Assembly: GCF_000471905.2 (NCBI RefSeq)
Contig: NW_006498192.1
Location: 2,323,069 to 2,387,068 of the forward strand
Length of the DNA stretch: 64,000 nucleotides
Source of the DNA: Amborella trichopoda
Lineage: Eukaryota; Streptophyta; Magnoliopsida; Amborellales; Amborellaceae
Direction: 5' to 3'
Part shown: positions 58,052 through 64,000 of the stretch, piece by piece
Layout: the number at the start of each line of letters is the position of its first letter
How positions within the stretch are numbered: position 1 is the stretch's first letter
Notes under the pieces: model-generated
The model's input: the letters and a program-made list of their open reading frames with translations, nothing else
Databases searched by the model: none
What the model was told of the DNA's origin: nothing
Translations under genes and position numbers: made by a program

Positions 58052-58226
58052 GTCAGGGATTCTCTACTCCCATTCAATACCATATAAAAGAAAGAGACTC
58101 TCCAAAAAAAAACAAGTCAAAGAAGGAAAATATCACCCAATTTCATGTCATCAAACCTAGAATAAAAATAAAACCATATCCTTTGATCAATTGTGTGTCA
58201 AATGACCGTCAAACATATAATAAAAA

Positions 58227-58611
58227 GAAAAAGCTTTTATAGAGCCGAGGCTCTAAACAATCAAATTAGAGCCCACTTCAAAAATTTCATTAGAAGAGGT
58301 TGTTTTGATGCCCAAATATCCTCAAATTAATCATCTTGACATCAAGATGCATGGATATGAGAAAAAAATAGATTTCAAATTGTAAAAATAGTGCATCTTG
58401 TAACTCATTTTTGGATCGTCAATTTTCAATATTTTCATAAATCGACTCGATCTACACTATTTTTTAAGCTTTAAATTTTATAATTAGGGATGAAAATATC
58501 ATTTAACGCTATCATAAAGATTTCCAGTATTGAAACCACATTTCTTAATACTATTTGAAAGTGCACTCTATTTTGATTGTTTAGCGCCTCGACTCTATAC
58601 AAACTACACCC
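58227..58611 (+). mobile_element. Mutator-like MITE, family 1 copy f, upstream of SAGL1
   Basis: Flanked by a perfect 10-bp duplication ATAATAAAAA (58217-58226 and 58612-58621). TIRs TTATAGAGCCGAGGCTCTAA and, inverted from the right, TTGTATAGAGTCGAGGCGCT extend over about 45 bases. 385 bp, non-coding. It lies about 180 bases upstream of the SAGL1 TATA box. Confidence 0.88.
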
Positions 58612-58621
58612 ATAATAAAAA

Positions 58622-58835
58622 TATGGCTAATGAGTTGACTTACAACCAATCTAATATGATAGCTTGGGTGTACCATAGAGTTCGAAAAAAATTATTTTGA
58701 AGTTTGAGTTTGGTTACTAAAATAAATACATCCATCTATTTTTATATCCAATGATCAAGATTAATTGTGACCATCTGGTCAAGATTAATAAAGATAAATA
58801 GTCTCATTATACACTTTTCCACAAAAATAAAACCA
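58622..58835. repeat. Family 3-like MITE remnant
   Basis: Shares GATAGCTTGGGTGTACCATA, TTTTATATCCAATGATCAAG and AAATAGTCTCATTATACAC with 8152 and 35270. Directly abuts the family 1 element. Confidence 0.5.
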
Positions 58836-60570
58836 TATACTTTGGTCAATTGTGTGTCAAATAACCAAATCTTATCTCTCTAAGTTTTACTTTGGTTTCC
58901 TTACCTTTTCCTTTGTTTTCTTTGCATTATTTTAGAGCTTTGGTGGGTCTTGGGTGGCATTTAATGACTCACCTCTCTGCCTACTCCACCACCTTTCCCT
59001 ACCCACCTAATTTATAAGCCCCATCTCATATTTTTTCTGGTGGAAATAACATTGAGTTATTTACATCGATTGGATTACCATTAATGGGTTATTCTTCATA
59101 CTGTAATGGTAAGAATAACATATTGGATTATGTTGTCCTTTTCATGAGAAATTTTGGGTTTCATGGGGAAAATATCATTTAAATGGTCACCAACATATTA
59201 AAACATCACATTTAACATTAATACGTTACTTTTAAGTTTCAGCGCGCACCAAGATATATAAACATCACATTTTACATTTTTAAGTTTGGCCGCGTATACT
59301 GTACTCCCGCAAGAACATATACTATGTATTTACTCCCTCTCTCAAAACCTATTTAAGTAGATTTTTTTGTTCCAAAATTTTTGATGCAAGAATTAATAGA
59401 TAATTATTTTTTAAAACCAATGAATTTTGTTTTTTGTGACACTTAGATCTAGCTCTTTAAAAATTGGACGGTCTCTATTCAATATTAAGGCATTAGTTTT
59501 CTCTAGTACATAGATAATTTATTTTCACTTTTTTTTTTTTTTACTAAGATTAGTTTATGGGTTGTAGAGATTACAATCCCTAATTTTGAGATCTAAAAAG
59601 TATCCCTAGCATATGTTTTGCACAGGGACTAAATGGATAGTATACTCCCGTAGGAGTAGAAATGTTTTTGGGTTTAAGTTCCACTTAGATACACTCATCA
59701 AAAGTATAAATTAAAAAGCAAGCAAAGACATTTCCATAATTTGGTCATAACGTAGCCAAATGACAACAATACCCTGATTGTTTAAGGTTAGCAAGATAAA
59801 GCTATGATACGATGATAATACCCCTAGTTGATTGTAAACCCTTGTTCTAGTTACCTTGAACAACAATGGTCTTATTGTCACTTGGTTTAGGCCACTTAAG
59901 TTAGGCTGTAGTACTAAAATGCTATTACCCACTATTTAAAACTCGGACCTATGGGACATATTGCTCATTCACAAATCCATGTCAAATCGTTGGATTTGCA
60001 ATTCAGATCGAGTTTGGATCAGTCTGTATTGGTACTACAAAAAATATTAAAAATAAATAATATAGGACAATAATAAAAATAAGGGTTACAGGGTGGGATA
60101 TAAAGGGACGCATCCCAAAACCGGATTAATCTTGATTGATTCTCATCGGATCAACAATCTAGATTGGAAATCACTGGATTTTAAAACACCGCCTTTACCT
60201 ATTCAAGATTTTAATCCTAAAGTAAGGGTAGTTTGGTCATTCTAACATATATTTTAAGGATGTAAAAGAGTGTAATGAAAACTTAGCTTATAATCATCAT
60301 GACGCTCAATTGGATTATTTGACTACCATAACAATTTATTACAATGTTGCGGCTATTTAATTAATGTTTTGCTTTTTTTGTTTGTTTTTTTAATTGTACA
60401 TGATCTAGATTGGGACATGTGAATTGTGTCTTGACAATGTAGTACTGCATTTTGGTGAGAGCACCTTCATGACTTTTGTAAGGAGCATCTTACATGCATA
60501 TGCCTGGCAAAATCGGGAAAAGAAGGAAATATATGGAATTCAAAAGAGAAGGTCAAAGAGTACCAAAAAA
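58836..60570. other. Intergenic DNA, no gene recognised
   Basis: AT-rich. A repeated AACATCACATTTTACATT / AAACATCACATTTAACATT phrase at 59200-59270. The minus-strand 73-codon frame at 59711-59932 lacks motifs. Confidence 0.4.
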
Positions 60571-60571
60571 A

Positions 60572-60903
60572 TCAGTGTTTTAAAACTTATTAATTTCCAT
60601 TAAGGATTGCTGATCCCAAATGGAATCAACTGGGATCGAAACAGTTCTGGTATAGTATGAGTCTCATCCCAACTCCCCCCTAAAACTCTCCTCTTATATT
60701 TTTTCCCTTTCTTTAAGCATATCTATTATTTTCTTGGGAATCCCCATCCCATATACCCATAATTTTTTTATTTAATTTTAAATAATTTTCTAGATCACGA
60801 ATTTAGACCGATCCAAATCAAATCCAGATCACCACTTCAACGATCCAACATGGATTTGTAGGTAAACAATTCATCAGACTGATCCAGCTTTTAAAACACT
60901 ACA
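60572..60903. repeat. Possible MITE with GTGTTTTAAAA termini
   Basis: AGTGTTTTAAAACTT on the left and GCTTTTAAAACACTAC on the right are inverted. GATCC-rich interior (TGATCCCAAATGGAATC, GATCCAAATCAAATCCAGATC). No target duplication resolved. Confidence 0.4.
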
Positions 60904-61262
60904 AAAAGTAAACTATCAAACATGATCTACGAACCAAGTAAGAGGAGTACATGAGAACGAGAAATTCCCAACCTCAAGATATTTCATTACTATTTCTCTT
61001 TAACAAAAAAAAAATAAAACTTCCATTATTGTTGAAAGAGTAGAGTAAGAATTTAAACTTACGCACTCACATTGATTGACATTTCCATATTATTTGTTTT
61101 CTTGTTAGCCTTAAAGGCCATCAAAGAAACCCCACCTAGTAAAAGGCAACTTATTTTATATCTGTTCTGGTTATATAGAGATCACTGATTTGAGCCAGAA
61201 TCGTCAAAGTTGGATCTGAATTGGGAGGTGGGTGGTTCCCATTGCGAATCATCCAATTCTCT

Positions 61263-61300
61263 CGGTTTTCTATTTTTATTTTTATTTTTATTTTTATTAT
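61263..61300. repeat. (TTTTTA)n microsatellite
   Basis: About five units of TTTTTA. Confidence 0.9.
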
Positions 61301-61401
61301 ATATTCTTTGTTTACTTTAGCTTGATCATGTTTGGTAATTGTCCTAGTTGGACTACCTGAATCTGAATCAGACTTTTGGCGAATCAAGGGCTAATTCCAA
61401 T

Positions 61402-61502
61402 TTTTTTAAATCATCGATCCAATCTATGTGCTAGACTTGGATATTTAGACTTGGATATTTTTTTAAATCATCGATCTAATCTATGTGCTAGACTTGGATA
61501 TT
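61402..61502. repeat. Tandem duplication, unit 56 bp
   Basis: TTTTTTAAATCATCGATCCA...GTGCTAGACTTGGATATT occurs at 61402 and 61458 with one substitution seen. Confidence 0.9.
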
Positions 61503-62645
61503 AAAATCTTCCAAAGAAAAGGCTTGAAATATTTAGAGAAATTAGTAGACTTGTTTTTATACTACATGGCACAAAGGTTCCTCAAACATCTGATGTCAAC
61601 ATCTAACATTTGGAGGGCTTCATTCTGTCTAAATTTTTATAGACTTTGAGGGGAAGAATACAAGTTCCCACTGATCCCTTTTTGAGGTAGAACACTCTAG
61701 GGAGTTTTCTATATGCATGCAGGATATAAAAAGATACTTTTGTCTACTTTCCCTAACTGGAATACCAAATGTTACTTATTGGGTTCTTCTCATTTGCCTT
61801 CTTGAACCCATGCTTAATTTCAATTTATTTTCCCTCTTTTCTTTATATTAGTTTATTTTTATTCATATTTGTGCAAACAATCTAGTTAAGAACTACTAAT
61901 AAGACCCTGATAACCATCCTGCAATAAAACATTTAGAAAGATTAGAACAAAATACACGCAAATATCCCATGTCACATAACAAGAAGAACATCAATCTGCA
62001 AACCAAAGGAAGACATACAGAGACGAAAACACATAAATTAGGAATAAGTGCTTGTTATTGTTATGAAATAGTTACCTTTCACTGGTCATGGTATGCTTCA
62101 AGGAAACTGAAAATCTCAACAATATGAAGAAACTATGGTTTCTTCTACTTGGAATTAACCATGGAACAGAGAGTCCTTATAAAAGGGTTGTCTCAATTGC
62201 ATTGCCTCTATGCTTGGCTTTGCATTTATAACAAGAAGCTTCGCTCCTTGAACCGTCGGACGGTAAAAGAAAAAAATTTAAAAATTATGTCAGACATTAA
62301 TATCTGATTGCTTTCTTGGGGTAGTGCATTGCCATTTCTACTATTTACACTAGTCTTTTTATCCTATGAATTCGAAAAATTTTATTAATTGATTCCCCAT
62401 ATAGGCCATCTTGGCATCTTTCGTTGCCAATTTAAATGCTCGTGTGCCAAAAGCTCGCAAATAATAGGATTAGTTATTAATTCAATCTTATCAACACCAT
62501 CATGTCAAGATAACCGTTCGAGATTCTTAAGGGGTATTTTGGTCATTTTAAATGCACGAAAAGTAAATCTGAGTAATAGCCTTTGTCAAATTTATATATC
62601 CAAGTAAATTTCCAAAGAAGTCCAACTTACATTTCTAAAAGAAGC
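61503..62645. other. Intergenic DNA, no gene recognised
   Basis: Includes AAGGGGTATTTTGGTCATTTT at 62530, the half-centre phrase of the family 2 fold-back elements, but no arms were seen around it. Confidence 0.35.
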
Positions 62646-63070
62646 TCTTGAAATTATTCATGCCAATCTATACAATATACTAGCTATGTAGTAGACTACT
62701 TGAAGCACTAAGAAGAAAAACTGCTATAAGTTCAATTTGGTCTATTATAATTGTTTTTTGAAGTCAAGTTGGTGTTTTTTGCAGTGCAGTTCAAATAACG
62801 TTAATTGAAATTATTAATGTCAATATATATTACCAACTAGAAATGTTGTAGGCCACTTGGACCACTAGCTAAAAAACTGCTAGAAGTTCAATTTGTACTA
62901 TGCCAATATTTGAAGTTGAGTTGGCTTTACAATGCAGGACAAATGATCTGACTTGAAATTATTCATGTCAATTATATTACACATTAACAATGCAGTTGCC
63001 TGCTTGAAGCAGAAAATTTGCTCTATAATCATAATTTACTAAATTGGCTTTACAATGTAGTTCAAAATCA
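62646..63070. repeat. Three tandem copies of a ~150-bp unit
   Basis: Units start at about 62651, 62808 and 62956 with GAAATTATTCATGTCAAT and share ACTGCTATAAGTTCAATTTG, GAAGTTGAGTTGGCTTTACA and AATGCAGTTCAAAT. About 80-85% identical by eye; the third copy has an internal deletion. Confidence 0.8.
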
Positions 63071-64000
63071 CTAGCAGGACATGTTTTCATAGTGATCCTA
63101 TATTCAAACATTGTTTTCTTTTTCTCTTAAAATGAATGAGTTATCCTCAGTTTTGTCAAAATATTGTATCGCCACCCTGAACTTCACTCGAAAATGACAT
63201 ACAGGTGATTTGGAAAATAATAAAAGGTACAATTGTCTTATTAAAAAACTATAATAGATATATCAAAAGAAGCCTTACAAAATTATTACTAAATGGATGT
63301 GAAACCATTTTTCTCTTTTCTTTTCCTTTTTTTTTTCTTTATTTTTTGGGTACTTTATTTGTATATAGTTGGGAAGAGGGTACTGAGTGCACCATTCACA
63401 AAACAAGCTACACAATCACATTGTTGTTGAACACATATAAGTGGCTTATTTCTTATGTGATATTGTTAATTAGAAGTAAATGTGGTTTCTTCAATTGGGG
63501 ATAAAGCCTTTTGGCTTTGTTTTTATAGCATATAGGCGTCAACTCTAAATATCAAAGCTCAAATCACACCTCACCCAAACACATCTAGAAGGTTTACCCC
63601 AACCAATAAATTAGCTATGTTGACATCTTTTTCCCAATGTCAACCATATGGTGGTTCGCATTCCTAGTTTTTAATAAAAAGAAAATCTAACAATAATGGA
63701 GAAACGCCTTAGATGTATCCATAAACTGATAAATTTGAATCAAAATGCAATTTTTCTTTCTCTAGAGAGAGGTTTGATTTTTCAAATTTGGGATGGCTTG
63801 CAATTTGGTTAGATTTTGCTCACAAATGCATCCGATTTTGCTCAACCATGGATCGTTAATCACTTTATACTTTAAATCACAACCTTCTCTATACTTGAGA
63901 TTTATTTGAAAGACATCAGACAGTCAAACATGCACAAAAAAAACATATATCAAGATAATATAAAATGCAAATATATAAAAATAGGCAATATCGTTATTCA
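63071..64000. other. Intergenic DNA, no gene recognised
   Basis: The 99-codon plus frame at 63205-63504 crosses a T-rich low-complexity tract and shows no motif. Confidence 0.4.

Noticed and set aside
1-64000. CRISPR arrays, rRNA genes, bacterial operons, organelle insertions
   Set aside because: No regularly spaced identical repeats, no rRNA landmarks and no run of organelle genes were seen. The window is ordinary plant nuclear DNA in this respect.

Overview
The window is nuclear DNA from a flowering plant. It is AT-rich, has two intron-bearing protein genes with clear plant orthologues, and is otherwise crowded with transposon debris and microsatellites. There is a 20-base run of N at 12857-12876. 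Very long, transposon-filled introns (5.9 kb and 11.2 kb) point to a plant with a large genome; a magnoliid or other early-diverging angiosperm, or a monocot, would fit, but I cannot fix the clade.

Layout. 1-17.6 kb holds no intact host gene. It starts inside a Ty1/copia pol fossil, followed by a ~1.2 kb LTR-like sequence present twice in inverted orientation, a 417-bp near-identical tandem duplication (6081-6914), SINE-like and MITE copies, a fold-back element, a GA-rich block and a gypsy-type gag fossil with a LINE tail inserted in it. 17.6-34.8 kb is a complete 11-exon ethanolamine/choline kinase gene on the minus strand (378 aa, EMB1187/CEK4 type), rebuilt exon by exon. Its last intron appears to be GC-AG. 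Its introns carry fold-back elements, a LINE tail and a 1.2 kb element built from GAATC/GATTC motifs. 35-44.5 kb is intergenic, dense in MITEs, GC-rich hAT-like repeats and tandem duplications. 44.7-57.2 kb is a second minus-strand gene, an F-box/kelch protein orthologous to Arabidopsis SAGL1 (426 aa). It has one 27-nt coding exon, an 11.2 kb intron and one large exon. 57.2-58.1 kb is its 5' leader and promoter. 58.2-64 kb is intergenic repeats and unassigned AT-rich DNA.

The two genes share a strand but are ~10 kb apart and not functionally linked: one makes phosphoethanolamine/phosphocholine for membrane lipids, the other is an SCF substrate adaptor.

The most notable structure is in the non-coding DNA. 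There is a Mutator-like MITE family with ~10-bp target duplications, one copy of which has its own empty site next to it. There is a family of fully palindromic ~370-470 bp elements sharing a central AAAATACCCC hairpin. There are also at least fifteen independent short tandem duplications (30-417 bp).
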